Below, in pieces: positions 46,948 to 58,227 of a stretch of 64,000 nt of DNA. This DNA comes from Cylicocyclus nassatus. Lineage: Eukaryota; Nematoda; Chromadorea; Rhabditida; Strongylidae. The translations under genes were made by a program, and so were the position numbers. Location of the stretch: assembly GCA_958299035.1 (NCBI GenBank), contig CATQJL010000001.1, positions 48,486,461-48,550,460 of the forward strand, in the 5' to 3' direction. The notes beneath the pieces are model-generated. The model made no database searches. It was given only the letters and a program-made list of their open reading frames with translations, and was not told where the DNA came from. The first letter of the stretch is position 1. Every line of letters begins with the position of its first letter.

Positions 46948-47933
46948 CAGGGCCCGGCGGGGATGGCGCTTTCACAAGCTGTATATCGTTTTTTGGCCCG
47001 AAAAAGCAAAGGGGAATTCGTATTTTGGGGTCCGGGACTCCGCCCCGGACTACAAAATACGACTTCCTCTTTGTTTACAGATAAACAATGCACATATCAT
47101 TCTTTTTTCATCATTCCTTGTTGATGCTACTGTCCTATGAACTTAGATTCCAGCAATGTGAAGATTCTGTGCATCCGATCGCTAGCCTGCCCGCAGGCGG
47201 GAATATCGCAATTCTTGTAGGAGGAATATAACAAAATAGGTTCGTTTTCAATGCACAAGTAACGATATGGCACCAAATTTGCTGTGTAGTTGGAGGACCA
47301 TGAGCACAAAAAAAGTATGAAGAATTATGAGAAACTTATGTGAATTTAAAAAATGGTAAGTGTTTTTCGAAATTAGGTGGCTTCCGCGCCACCTGGGAGC
47401 CACCTGGGGTGGCTCCCTGCTTCCCTTCACATAATTTCCAGGATTTCTTTACATAAATGTGGACTAGGTCGAGAGTATTACTATATGTTCAAATCCGCTT
47501 CCAAAACCACCAAGGCACCGCTTCGATACAGCCCCAAATAGGGTTCACAGCGTTATGATCGGCCTCGGAAAGCGCGCTCCAATCGCAATCGGTTATTGTA
47601 AATTGTAAGTTTCGCAGCTGACTAATAAATGAGTAGTATCTTAGATATATAAACGTCAAAGTTTGTGCAAATCTTGACCCTATGTTTCTTTATAGATTCC
47701 TTTGCGGATGAACCCATTGAGCTGAAACCTTGGTGACCCGGGCTGGACCAGGAAAGCCAGGTAGTACTACTATAATAAGCGCTGAGGCCGTCCATCTTAT
47801 TATTTGTGTATATCTGTTTGTCAGGAACTTACGGGGGTCAAAAATAGGGTCAAAGGGGAAGTCGTAAGAAATTTTGGCTTCAAAGGGGATATCGTTTTCA
47901 AAATTCTGAAATGCCACCTTCTGCCGGGCCCTG
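46948..47933. mobile_element. hAT element, CAGGGCCCGGC family, 986 bp
   Basis: Starts CAGGGCCCGGCGGGGATGGC and ends CCTTCTGCCGGGCCCTG. Both sides are flanked by the identical string AGTTACAGC (46,939-46,947 and 47,934-47,942), an 8- or 9-bp duplication. Near the left end a GGGTCCGGGACTCCGCCCC hairpin matches the 1.5-kb copy. A reverse CACATAAG-type unit lies at about 47,325-47,350, and GGTGGCTTCCGCGCCACC palindromes follow. No transposase frame is visible. Confidence 0.8.
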
Positions 47934-47942
47934 AGTTACAGC

Positions 47943-50089
47943 GAACGTTTAGACTGACAATTGCTTTTGATTCGTGAAAAGCGGTTTGTTTTCCTCCAAA
48001 CTTTAGGTCCATCAAGAGTAGCAGTCTAAGCAATTGTTAATTCTCAGGAGACTAATGTAAGCACTGAGTGATGCTGCATTAATCTAACATTCAAAAATTT
48101 GCGTAAAAATTTAATTTCTTTGAAACTCAAAACATACAAATATACCAGTAATTTTAACGAGTTCAGAGAGAAAAAGAACTATCAAAGACTTAGTATGACA
48201 AAGTTTTCTTGCAGGCTGAAATAACAAAGCAGTTGAGGTTTACAACAAAAGTTTATCTAGAAACAGAAAAGGAGCCTCTTTATAAACATGTCGTTTGTTT
48301 TGCAGCCGTGTGCTGCTGCAGTGTTTTGTTTTATATATCCTTTGAAGATGACTTTGTGTATGGAGAAGAGCAGAAAAAATGTGAACATGCGTGCGTTAGT
48401 TTATTTTTACTCATTTGATTTAGTTGTCTCAATTATTCTGACTCTAATAAAGCAAAATTTCAGCGGCAAGCGTGATTTTGCAAAATTGAGGAAAACTGCA
48501 ATTATATTTATGCTTCAGCAATGCCACCCTCCCTTTCCTTGCTTATTATCAACCAATCACAGAACATTACTTATGAGTTCAGAAAGAACCGAACCCTACA
48601 CACCGACCGAAAATTAGTCTTACCACCGCCAAATCCTTCAAAAAATTCTTTTTAAAAAAGTATTTGTATTAAGGTGTGCAAGGCATCTATGCAAAAAGAT
48701 TCATAGAAGCAACTGCCAATTCCCAAATTTATGAAATGAAACTGAAAATGGTGAAGGGAAAGTACCACCTAATTCTCCTGCCCTTTTTGTCAGCTGATTA
48801 AGAACATGGTGGTATTCAGTTAGAGATTATTTCAGAAAACTTTCACATCTTTACGCTGATATTTGCATTCCTTTCCAACAACAATAAAAAGATTCAGGGA
48901 ATCTCTATCTTTTGATTTAGAAGCTTGACGTAATTGAGAAAATCATCAAACTAATTGAAAAAACCTTCAAAGAAAAAGGATCCATAAACTGCAAAGCTAG
49001 CCCATGTGAAAACGAGGAAACATTTCTTATTGGTAGAAGCATAGAGTTTCAGCCAAGACCTAAAAATGTCTTGAATTTTGATATCAACCTATTTCCTATG
49101 CAAATTAGCCTTGAAATTGATATGACATTGTGACATGGAAACCTCTTGCTTTCAGTCGAAGAAGCTTTCTTTAAGTTGACAAATTTTTTCAACAATACAT
49201 GGTTGATCCAACTCACACAAATGTGTAAAGCCGCTAAATCAATCCATTTCTAGACAGGTACTAAAAATACGCAGGAAAGGCATGACTTGAATAGTTTCGA
49301 GAATCAGGACGACTAAACAAATTTCAAACGATGCGGAGTTCGTCAGACGTCATCTAATAGGATTTGCAACGATTCGCCTCCGCAAGACATCTAAACTTTA
49401 CAAAAAAGGGCTTTCACTATCTATACGTTTAGGAAGCATACTAAGCAGCAGTGATCACAATGCAACCTCTCAGTTGAAGGTCAGCTAAGTACATAGTATC
49501 TTTTCGATCCCTAGGTAATTTGTTTTACTCTGATTCACTTCTTCGTCATATACCCAAACACCTTACTAAGAAATTACTCTGCGTTTCTTTGAGCACTTCA
49601 GGTATGTACTATTTCGGATTGCTCTCACTGCCAAAAAGCAATCCATGTTTTTCAAGTGAACCTTAGTTACTACGGTCCAATTTCATTCTCCGGAAGTAAA
49701 AAGCATCATCGTATCGAAAAGAATGGGAGAAGTTCTATCAATAACTTTCCGTACTCTACATCCTAAGGTAATACGGTTCAAAAGGTCCGCGGTGTTCTAA
49801 CTTTAGCTCTTATTCTCAGCATGGTACAAATACGTAGAGGAAGATGCAATATTTTTTGCCCAACAACCTACAAAGGAATACCTCAGATATGTTAGGAAAG
49901 AGAAGTGCAAGTAACCAACAACCCTTTTAAGTTTCACGTCTTTTTATTAGACAACAAGAAACAATTTTAATTTTTTAATACCGTTCTCACCGTTTCGTTA
50001 AATATGCACATTTATAAGCCCACGTTTGAGGGAATGGTTTTGGAAATTCGGGGTCCAAATTTGGGGTAATCAAACAGCTCCCGGTTTTA
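47943..50089. other. No supported gene
   Basis: A 109-codon plus frame (48,288-48,617) with a hydrophobic start has no recognised motif. I see no exon pattern or shared repeat. Confidence 0.35.
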
Positions 50090-50880
50090 TTACAAAATAT
50101 GGGGCCATTGGCAAGGGATGGAAAAGGATAAACAATTGTGGAAGCACGCATAAGAGAAGTGCAAAACAGAACATCTAGCGAAAATTCCCCATCTACTCAG
50201 ATAATCGCCGGGGCAGGCGGTCCGCAAGCTCGCGCTTTTTTGCAAGCGGTCAGCAGGAATTTGGGGCGTGGCCATACCTTCATCGAGCGTTACTTCCTTT
50301 ACTATTTGATATTCTGCCAGCGGGCAGCAACACAGAATTTTCTGCAGGCGCTCGTCAGATAATCTCTTTCAGCAAACGCTGGCCGAACTTTCAGCAGGCG
50401 CTCGGACTCTTTTTACGCAGTTTCGGGCGTACGCCGATGAAAAGATGAGACTCTATGTGGCAGAAGTGTCACCGTTGGTTTAATTACTCAAGTTTGAGGT
50501 ACTTTCTCTCAGCGGAAAGTACCTGGGGGCTGCGCGGTCCTCCACAAAGGACCGTGCGGCCCCCAAAAATGTTGCATATTCTCGCGGAAAGTCCGCGAGA
50601 ATATGCGCGCCGCAACTTATCTGCAGAAAAACCGCGATGGTTCTCCAAGCGTTCTTCTAAAATTTCGCTAAAATTCTTCCAAATATCTGCAAGCGGACCG
50701 CAAGAAATCAGCAACTATTTTTCCGGTGCCCGCCCGCCCATAAATCGCATGGCCGCCTGCCCCGACGATTATCTGAATATACAGCTCAAAATTATGCAAC
50801 AAATAAAAGACGGTCCCCAACGTCCCCCTGCTACACATGGTGTAGCACGACAATTTGCCGCGCGCGATTTCGCAGTTTGA
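50090..50880. repeat. GC-rich unit with 23-bp inverted repeats around the SL-like module
   Basis: An unusually GC-rich island. CAGATAATCGCCGGGGCAGG starts a 23-bp block at 50,198-50,220 that is mirrored at 50,753-50,775 (CCGCCTGCCCCGACGATTAT then CTG) with one mismatch. Between the arms are several CAGC[GA]GGCGCTCG-like motifs and the SL-RNA-like module. Long frames cross it on both strands (for example plus 50,455-50,880), as expected of GC-rich hairpin DNA; I do not call them genes. It runs directly into the ORF1-like frame at 50,890. Confidence 0.6.
50477..50606 (+). ncRNA. Spliced-leader (SL1-type) RNA-like module with three hairpins
   Basis: Positions 50,477-50,498 match the nematode SL1 leader at 21 of 22 bases (the change is C to T at leader position 12), followed by GT as at the donor of SL RNA genes. 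Three perfect or G.U-containing hairpins follow. Stem I (50,497-50,506 with 50,515-50,524, 10 bp, loop of 8) spans the putative donor. Stem II (50,525-50,541 with 50,548-50,564) has 17 pairs, two of them G.U. Then comes a 9-base linker AAAAATGTT. Stem III (50,574-50,588 with 50,592-50,606) has 15 pairs. Three stems with a short linker between II and III, where SL RNAs carry the Sm site, is the SL RNA layout. Against it: the linker is a poor Sm site, the stems are longer than in known SL1 RNA, and no promoter element was recognised. Alternatively the leader came from retrotransposition of a trans-spliced transcript. Confidence 0.5.
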
Positions 50881-50889
50881 AGGTGTTGA

Positions 50890-51420
50890 GTAACATTTAA
50901 CACATTGACGACCAAGCCCCAGCTCCCCAAAAAAAGGAAGCCATCCTCCCCAGTTGTCCCCACCGTCACCCCGCTGATGGATGATGATGCCGTCAAACTT
51001 CTACATCAAATTCACGGCATCATCAGTCAAAAGGCCCCGGAAGCTGTGCCGCTCCTGGAAAAGTTTGTAGGCGACCCTCATCTCCCCGCACTTTCGCGTC
51101 AAGAACACACAGAAAAATTCGTTTGTGGTGTTCTCAATTTTTTGGATATCGAATGTCGCCCTTCAGAAATCTATAGGATGGGAAAGCCTAGTTCGGATAA
51201 ACCAAGAAACAACTTGACCTACAGCAAAGTTTTTGTGCGAAAATCGATGACTCTCGAAGAAAGGCTTCATGAAAAAGAATTGCGCTCCACCGTTCGTGAT
51301 CTCAATGCAAAAGAAGAGTCGCCAAATGGCTGGAACGTTTGCCTACTACTCTTGTATGCCTTAAAAATTCAGCACATTTCAAAATTGCCATCCGAAAAAT
51401 GGACATTCTACAAGTACTAG
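50890..51420 (+). pseudogene. Non-LTR retrotransposon ORF1-like frame (reverse transcriptase absent)
   Basis: The frame is open from 50,890 with its first ATG at 50,977, giving about 148 residues to the stop. It reads MDDDAVKLLHQIHGIISQKA, HTEKFVCGVLNFLDIECRPS, EIYRMGK, then KVFVRKSMTLEERLHEKELR and DLNAKE. The pattern of a short IxRMGK block, then a K-V-F-[IV]-R-x-S-[ML]-T-x-E-E-R motif and a basic helix resembles ORF1-type segments of nematode non-LTR elements. The end (after NGWN) may run into a former intron or junction. No endonuclease or reverse transcriptase frame follows; the DNA goes directly to a 730-bp 3' region with an AAAT tail. It therefore looks like an internally deleted or ORF1-only element. 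Confidence 0.5.
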
Positions 51421-52152
51421 GCATACGTGACGTGGAATGAATTCATTTGTTGCTGTTCTTGTCTTTTTTTCACTCGCTTTTGGTTCTGACTGTATCTTCC
51501 CTGCACTGCAGTAACGTGCACAGGCTACTTTTGTATGTTTTCCTAGCTCTCTCGTGTCTTTCCAGAGCTTCTCAACTCCGGGTGTACCTTTCGTCAGATA
51601 GCTTTTCTCAATTTTTATTACCTCCTCTAGTACCTCCGGTCAGGTTCTCTGAAGTCTTTTTGTTTCGGGTTGTTTCTAGCCGTTGCACTACACTGGCGGT
51701 AATACTAGTATCTGGGGCGTTGTGTTGTCTTCTTCCGCCACTCCGATCTGTCATGGCGGGTTCGTGGGGAAGGGCGGGGGTTTCGGTGAGCGGCGGTACT
51801 GGCAGCCCCCTGCCAGTACACCCGTTTTGGCTTATTCTGGCGGGGGCGCCAGTATAGCCGATCGCCGGGCCTCCGCTCTGTCCCCACGACTTGAGATGCC
51901 TGATCGGGCTGACGGGCGAAGAGGGAATTTGCTGGTCAACGTTTCTTTTATGTATCTCTTTCCTCCAGAGAGTGCAAAGGTTAGACAAGATCTGGATGAC
52001 TTATTCACTTCAATACGATTGTTCCTTTGTTGGTTTTTTTCTTTCTTCTCATGTTTTCTATTGATTTGTCGTTTTACACCCTGTTCTGATCTGATTTGTT
52101 GGATTGAAGCGCGCCTCCTGGCGTACAAAATAAATAAATAAATAAATAAGCC
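51421..52152 (+). mobile_element. 3' region and AAAT-repeat tail of a non-LTR-type element
   Basis: This continues from the ORF1-like frame with T- and C-rich sequence, a GC-rich patch (51,730-51,900, with a GTACTGGCAGCCCC/CTGCCAGTAC hairpin) and ends GCGCCTCCTGGCGTAC then (AAAT)n to about 52,150. Such short-repeat tails are typical of RTE/CR1-like elements. Right flank CCGTTTCACGG shares CCGTT with the bases just before the SL1-like site (50,472-50,476), which might be a 5-bp target duplication. If so, the inserted unit is 50,477-52,150. Confidence 0.55.
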
Positions 52153-53637
52153 GTTTCACGGACCAGTCAACATTCTTCAGATAAAATCACGCACACTTCC
52201 ATCTACATACAACTACAGTTACGCTGCAATGCTAACAAAAACAGTAGAGGTTGTGTTTAGATCCAGTACAAAAGAAAACTCCCGGAGTGGGTCTGACACA
52301 AAATAGTAGCCATTTCAACGACACACATGGTCGTGTGTCAAGCGGACGTCAATGTGTTAATAACTAATAGCACTAGAAGACCCCCAACATACTTCATTTT
52401 CGTAAATAATTGGATGAGCCTGGCAATGAAGTCCTTTCCAAGTGTCCTATTCTCTCAACCCTTATGGGAAGTAACACTTTCAGGTTATGCTAAAAAATCG
52501 GACAGACAGCATTTTTCTCATACAGCTTTCAAATTGCTCTTTTCTGATTTCGCTATGCTGCATAAGCTATTCTAGATGCTTCATTCTTTGGTATGGAGCA
52601 GCAGGGCCAAATAGGCATAGTGCCAAATCTTATTGAATCGTTGCCAAAAGGTCAGGTTAGCCTGGAAGCAATCGTATGAAAAGTCCCTCAACAAAATTAC
52701 CACCACGTTTTGAAAGTGTATACCTCGCAGATCTCTTTCGTTACGCGATTTATGTCCAATCCGCTAGCACACTCTGAATCCTTACCAACAACTTTTGTAA
52801 ATTGATGGAAAGCCCCATAGTCTATCATCAAAGGGTTTAAATAGGATGAGTCAAAGATTACCAAACCGCCTACAGAAGTCAATGGCGATTTCTTTTCCGC
52901 AGTAGTAGATTCGCGGAGCCGCATCGCGGAGCCGTTGCGCCACGGTTAAGCGCAGTGGCTGGACACTTTGCCAACCGTCGATCGATGACGTCCATATTTG
53001 GTTCAAAACCATAATCAACCATAAACCGTAATCCTGACTTCTTTCTACATTCTCGTAGTTTTCTCGCATATTGAGCATTAGCAATTGCTATAATCGCTTC
53101 CTGGATTATATTGTTATTTTTACTCAAGTGCGAGCATCCTTTTCGTTCCTCATTGAATATTATGAGCTTGACGGAAGTGCATACTACTTGCAAACTCGCT
53201 TTATTTGTGTTTCAAAGGTAGTTTGTTTGGTTAGATTCTTTTTTAAAGCTCAAGCATAGATGATGAGGATTAGGTTTTATTGCAGGTATTTTCAGCAGAT
53301 TATCAATACGGTAGTCTACTCGGTTACGGCTGTTAATCAGTCTTCGACAAAGCATGTTCTAGTATACGCCCGCGAATTAAGTCAATGCAAAAGGAAATTG
53401 TGATTTTGGTTTATAAAGACACTCTCACCACTTCGAACCGCTTTTTCTTCGAAATAAACAAATTAATAGAATGATTGGAATTTTCGCTGCCAAATTAGTC
53501 TACGGGGTGGACAGGTGTCGGGAACATATAGGTGCGAAGTTTTGCGCTGATCAGTGCACACAAAAGTTTCTGTGAAGAACACGCTAACATCTACCAACAC
53601 TCACAACAATACCAACACTCTGCTCAGCTTCATATAC
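52153..53637. other. No confident gene; possible coding relic on the minus strand at 52,697-53,193
   Basis: Three overlapping minus-strand frames read NAQYARKLRECRKKSGLRFM, FEPNMDVIDRRLAKCPATAL and VGGLVIFDSSYLNPLMIDYG. Their composition is protein-like and the switch of frame near 52,920 suggests a frameshifted coding fragment. I do not recognise the family. The remainder shows nothing. Confidence 0.25.
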
Positions 53638-55564
53638 GTATAGATCAGTGGCGTACCGAGGGGGGGGGGGAGCTCCCCCTCCCCCGAGAATGGGTCGCGA
53701 AGAATTTAAAAAGTCTATATGAATCAAAAAATTGTGTAAGCGACTCGTTTTCACTTAAAAGCAATTAAAATAATGTTTTGAAAATTTCTAAAACTCAAAT
53801 GGCTTTACAAAAAAATTTTTTGGAAGCGTGGCTACCGTCACGCCCATCTATTTAAACTGCCTCGTCTTGAAGAGAGCAATGTTATTAATAGATAGTTATT
53901 TCAGGACGGTGCTGTGTCTGTGGCTCAAACAAGGAAATTTCCGTCGAAGGAATGAACCTCGGAACTGACCTCAAAATAATTCTCCATCATACTTATTGTT
54001 CTCGATAAATGTATAATTTACATCTTAGTGTAAAACTACCTCGCAAAAATCACATTCTCACAGGAATCTCCAAAAATAGTCGTTATAGCGTTGAAGAACA
54101 TGTTTTTCGGTTGTTCTTCATTTTACTGAACCATTTGGATAAAGTTTCATTGAGAAATCGAGTTGTTAACGTTCCAAAAATTAGGTTCACTGAACTCTAA
54201 AAACAGATGCTGCAGCTATGCTCGCTCTATAATAGAATTTTGCTGAAATTTAATTGGAAGATTTCAATAGGAAGATAAAACCGTAATCTAATATATAAAG
54301 AATCGTAACCGCAATTCAAAAATGTGCACATAGCGGGAAACCACGTGGCGGTCCCGTAGCGCGCGCATGCTACTAGCACTTTCAATTGCTGGTTCACTAG
54401 TCCTGGGTAAATCTGCTGGAGCAATGCTGAAGCACTCCAAAACTTGGCTTCCAAAATGTTCTGTTTAAAACATCCGCAATTTAGTGTTAAAACGTTACTT
54501 GATCACAAGAATCATTTAACCGGATCATCAGAAATGGCCGTAATCTTTAGAAAATTTCTTCCATCCAGCGTTATGGAGATTTCCGCACGGGACTCTAGTA
54601 TCTCTTGTGAAATCGCTGGAGTGCTTTGGCGATTTCACAAGAGATGTATAGTCTCTACTGCAGCGAACTTGCTTACCGAAGCATCGTTCAAGTGAGTTTT
54701 CACATTTTCACACACATATCATTTCGTTTTTCAAACAAGAATTGGAATCTGGTATCTACACTCATGGAAATAAGTTAAAGCGGTGAAAATCAGCCGAAAA
54801 ACTCGTTTTGCTTTTTTTTATGACCGCGATGAATGCAGAAGTTGACTTTTGCCCAAAAATCAGTAAATTACAGTTTTTTCTGAATTATCAATATTTGGTG
54901 ATATTACCTACAACAATATCTCTGAGGAATTTCCCCACAACTGGTTTGGCGACTCATCACCTAAAGAGGTAAGTTGATTTCATTGATTGCTGTGAAGTTC
55001 TCTCCAACTCAAATTCGATTCTTGCAAGTTCTTTAAATTGTTATCCAAAATTTTGCTGATCTCTATGCTTTTCTGAGTTCTCGATTTTTTGCACGTAAAA
55101 CTCTTTGCACTCATCCATTCTATAAGAATTTTCGAAACTTTTGCGATTTTCTCCTCACAACACATCATCCTTTTTTTCTTTTCTTTTCTCTACTCCAAAC
55201 CTATTTTTTTGGATTTTTTTCGAAGTCAGAATCTAGTGGGGTGCCAGCCAAATTTTGATCATTCTTTCCTTTCTTGTCTTAGATCCTGTTCTCATGTAAT
55301 TTTATTTCTTTTTCACTCCGATCATTTGGAATTTTGTATGCTTTTTATTGAATTCTGATTGTTAATTTCTGGCGCAAAATCATGCCCATATTTACCGAGT
55401 GTCTGTTCATTTTTCTGAGATCCTACTGCAATTGTGCCCCTAACTTGAGTGGAAAGGACGGTCTGCACCATCTGACTCCATAACTTTGCCCAAAATGATC
55501 TTTGCGAGATTGAATTATCGAAGGAATATTACAAAAACTCGAAAAACCATTGAATTCTAAATGA

Positions 55565-57243
55565 CAGCATAGTATAGCGCAGTATAGTTCCAGTAAGATC
55601 CAGAACGAAGTTATTGGAATAACTGGGAGGCTCATCCAGCAATCGATAGTGGATTTGGTGAAGAAGGCCCGCTATTTCTCGGTACTGGCAGACGAGACAA
55701 GCAGTGTAGCGAGGATGGAGCAGCTATCAGTATCAGTCAAATTTGTTCCTGAAGATGAAAATCGAAAGGCCTGCGTTGAGGAAAAGTCTCTAACTTTTAT
55801 TGAAGCAGCGGACTTACTGGAATTGCTTTGGCCGAGCTCATCATGAACACCTTGCGGAGTGCGGACTCGAACTTAGAAACCTTGTCGGGCAAGGTTACGA
55901 CGGAGCCACTTCAATGTCTGGTATTCGAGGAGGTGTTCAGAGCCAGATTCGTCAGCACTATCCTTGTGCATTGTATGTACGCTGTTGTGCCATGCCCTCA
56001 ACCTGACCCTAATGAAGTCTTCTGCGGTCGCTCCAATAAGGCATACTTTCGGTGTTATGATTAAAGTCAGCTCTTTTTTTCGAACTTTTCCGAAAAGAAC
56101 GCAGCCACTGAAGGAGCGATCGAGAGGAGCGCTCCGGAAAGTCAAAGAAGAACACTTAGAAGTTTGTGTGAAACACGACGGGTGGAGCGAGCTGAGGCAT
56201 GCCTGAGTTTCAAATCACTTTTCATCCCAGTTGTGGCAGCATTGTCGAACCTGTCAGAAGCTGAACTCGAGGCATACAGTTATGCGGTATGCTTGGCTGA
56301 AGAACGGTTCATGTTCGCACTATGCCTCATGTCTGTCGCAATCTGAAGTCTAAAGACACTCTCCGAACAGCTGCAGTCTCCGGGTAACACCTTCCCTAAG
56401 GTTGTTGATTAGCTTTTTCACCTTGGCTTTTCTAAGCTGGCAATTTAGGCACTCGAACAGCAGAAGGCGCTACTACAGCAATTGCAGATGTGGTTGGACA
56501 AGGGTGAAGGAATAGGACGTTTCAGTCGAGTCCAAGCGGAATACCAGCGGTTGTGTCAGGACATGAGAGAGATGAATCTGGGCAATTTTTTGAGAGAAAG
56601 AGATGAAATGATAAGCTTAGGCTTTTGAATTTAATAGGAAAACTAAAACTCTCTTTCAGGTTGGTGCAGAAGAACTCAAAACCAAAATTTACGATCCTTT
56701 TTTAACTGGCTTGATCGAAGCCAAAGATTTTCTCCTCACTACGCCCTCGCGTCGAAAATTCGACTGTTTCTACCAAGCCTTGTCAAAGAGACAACATTCG
56801 AAGACTTTAAAGAAACATTTGTTTTTTACGAAGCCATCCTGCCCCACCAAGACCTCACTTTATTTGAAACTGAGTATGAGGCATGGAAATGCGAGTGGAT
56901 GCAAGCACCACCTCTGGAAGACGACCTTTTACGAACACTGGATGGCTATGACGCGTCCTTCTTCCCAATTATCCGTGCGCTGCTCCAGTTTTGGCCACAC
57001 TACCGGTCTCAACAGTGCTTTAGCTTGAGTCAAATAAACGAAAATCAGATAGCGAATACTTTCAGCAACGCCGGAGAGGAGTTCTCATCTCTGAAATGTC
57101 TGAAAAATTATTTGAAAAGTACCACGACAGAAGAGTGATTAACTGGATTGACGCTGCTATACATAAATCGCAAAATCATAATCAATGTCGAAGAAATTAC
57201 CGAAGAGTTTACCAGAAGAAATCGAAGAATTTCTTTCACATAG
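55565..57243 (+). pseudogene. hAT transposase, DUF4371/ZMYM1-like type, broken
   Basis: The frame starts QHSIAQYSSSKIQNEVIG and runs to ARYFSVLADETSSVARMEQL, the conserved [FS]LADET block of DUF4371 hAT transposases (first catalytic Asp). After a shift near 55,830 it reads LVGQGYDGATSMSGIRGGVQ, then YVRCCAM, the GQGYDGAxxMSG and C-A-H segment (the His is changed). Later blocks ALSNLSEAELEAYSY and FVFYEAILPHQDLTLFE lead into LLRTLDGYDASFFPIIRALL, the start of the C-terminal dimerisation region. It ends CLKNYLKSTTTEE, a stop where Arg is usual, and LTGLTLLYINRK, stopping at 57,241-57,243. There are several frameshifts and stops and no TTF-type zinc finger upstream. Not functional as it stands. 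Confidence 0.85.
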
Positions 57244-57326
57244 GTAAGGTTTTGAAAAATTGAACAAACTTTACAAAATCACATCTTTTAGCACCAGACC
57301 ATGCAAACCCGACCTACATCTGACAG

Positions 57327-57796
57327 GGGAATGGTCAGAAGTCGAAGTGGCCAATCCATACAAGCTGGGTTTCATGCGTTTGCATAACATCTAACGGTAT
57401 GCCATTAGATGCAGCATGAAACGCTGACTCTAAATCTGTCTTCCTTATCTGCAGAGCGCCTTTGTGGACGAAATTATAAGCCGTTGAAGGCCATTATTTT
57501 GCTAAGAATTTGCGCGTGTAAAGTGCAAACTTGGGCGTACAAAGCCATTCTTTGCTCAGTGTTGGACAAAACATGCAATTAGATCACTTCATATGACCGT
57601 ACTCTGAGGTGAGCTGAAAGAGAAATAATGTGCCTAATTTCGCAATTTGTGTGTACGATTTTTTCGCAGTAAAGCTGCTCATATTTTGCCTACAAAGGCG
57701 CAGATATGGAAGACAGATTTCAAATCAGCGTTCTATGCTGCATTGAATGGTGTGCAGCTTGTTTGGATTGGCCACTTCGACTTCTGACCATTCCCT
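57327..57796. mobile_element. Nested foldback element, 470 bp, family of 14,307-14,783
   Basis: GGGAATGGTCAGAAGTCGAA on the left is mirrored by TTCGACTTCTGACCATTCCC on the right. Inner arms repeat GCAGCATGAAACGCTGA/TCAGCGTTCTATGCTGC and CTGCAGAGCGCCTTTG/CAAAGGCGCAGAT. It lies within the hAT element, 80 bp past the transposase stop, so it inserted after that element or hitch-hiked with it. Confidence 0.7.
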
Positions 57797-58227
57797 CGTG
57801 AGACGCATGTGTTCTATCTACCTCACTGCAAATTTTTGTATCCTTCTTTTATTCGAAACTTTGATTTTTGAACTTATTAAAGTGCTCATTATCTCAAGTT
57901 TTTGCACAGTTGTCTCACAAATGAGATCTCTTGCAAGAGGCTTTCTTTACCGTAGCAATGCCTTCCTCAAGCATGTGTTTTGATACATACTCAGTCATAA
58001 GTTTTGTTACATTTTTCAAATTTATTGCACGTGATTTATAAGAAATATGTTTATTTTGCCGTATTCTTGATGATCGAATGAAAATCGTGTTTAGATATTT
58101 TTTCTATGAGTTAGTTTCTGGTGGTTTCGCGGAGTGTGGTATTGGCCACGCCCCTCAAGGGAAAAAATTCCGTCGCCCTACCCCCCCCCCTCCGAAAAAA
58201 ATTTCTGGGTACGCCACTGGTATGAAT

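Larger units (their letters stand above)
53646..58219 (+). mobile_element. 4.57-kb hAT transposon, CAGTGGCGTACC ends
   Basis: The left end CAGTGGCGTACCGAGG with a G run is mirrored by the right end, a C run then TGGGTACGCCACTG. Flanking octamers GTATAGAT (53,638-53,645) and GTATGAAT (58,220-58,227) agree at 6 of 8. Subterminal CACGCC/GGCGTG motifs occur on both sides (53,830-53,850 and 58,140-58,155). The interior carries a broken hAT transposase on the plus strand (55,565-57,243) and a nested foldback element (57,327-57,796). 53,850-55,560 shows no recognisable N-terminal zinc finger and may include introns or deletions. It is a likely autonomous ancestor of the CAGTGGCG MITEs at 27,692 and 45,008. 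Confidence 0.8.

Noticed and set aside
50455..50880. 141-codon plus frame across the GC-rich unit
   Set aside because: It crosses perfect hairpins and inverted repeats and has long counterparts on the minus strand. GC-richness and palindromy explain the open frames.
51447..52141. Overlapping 98-152-codon frames on both strands
   Set aside because: They lie in the GC-rich 3' region of a retroelement and show no domain. Frames on both strands at the same place are shadows of composition.
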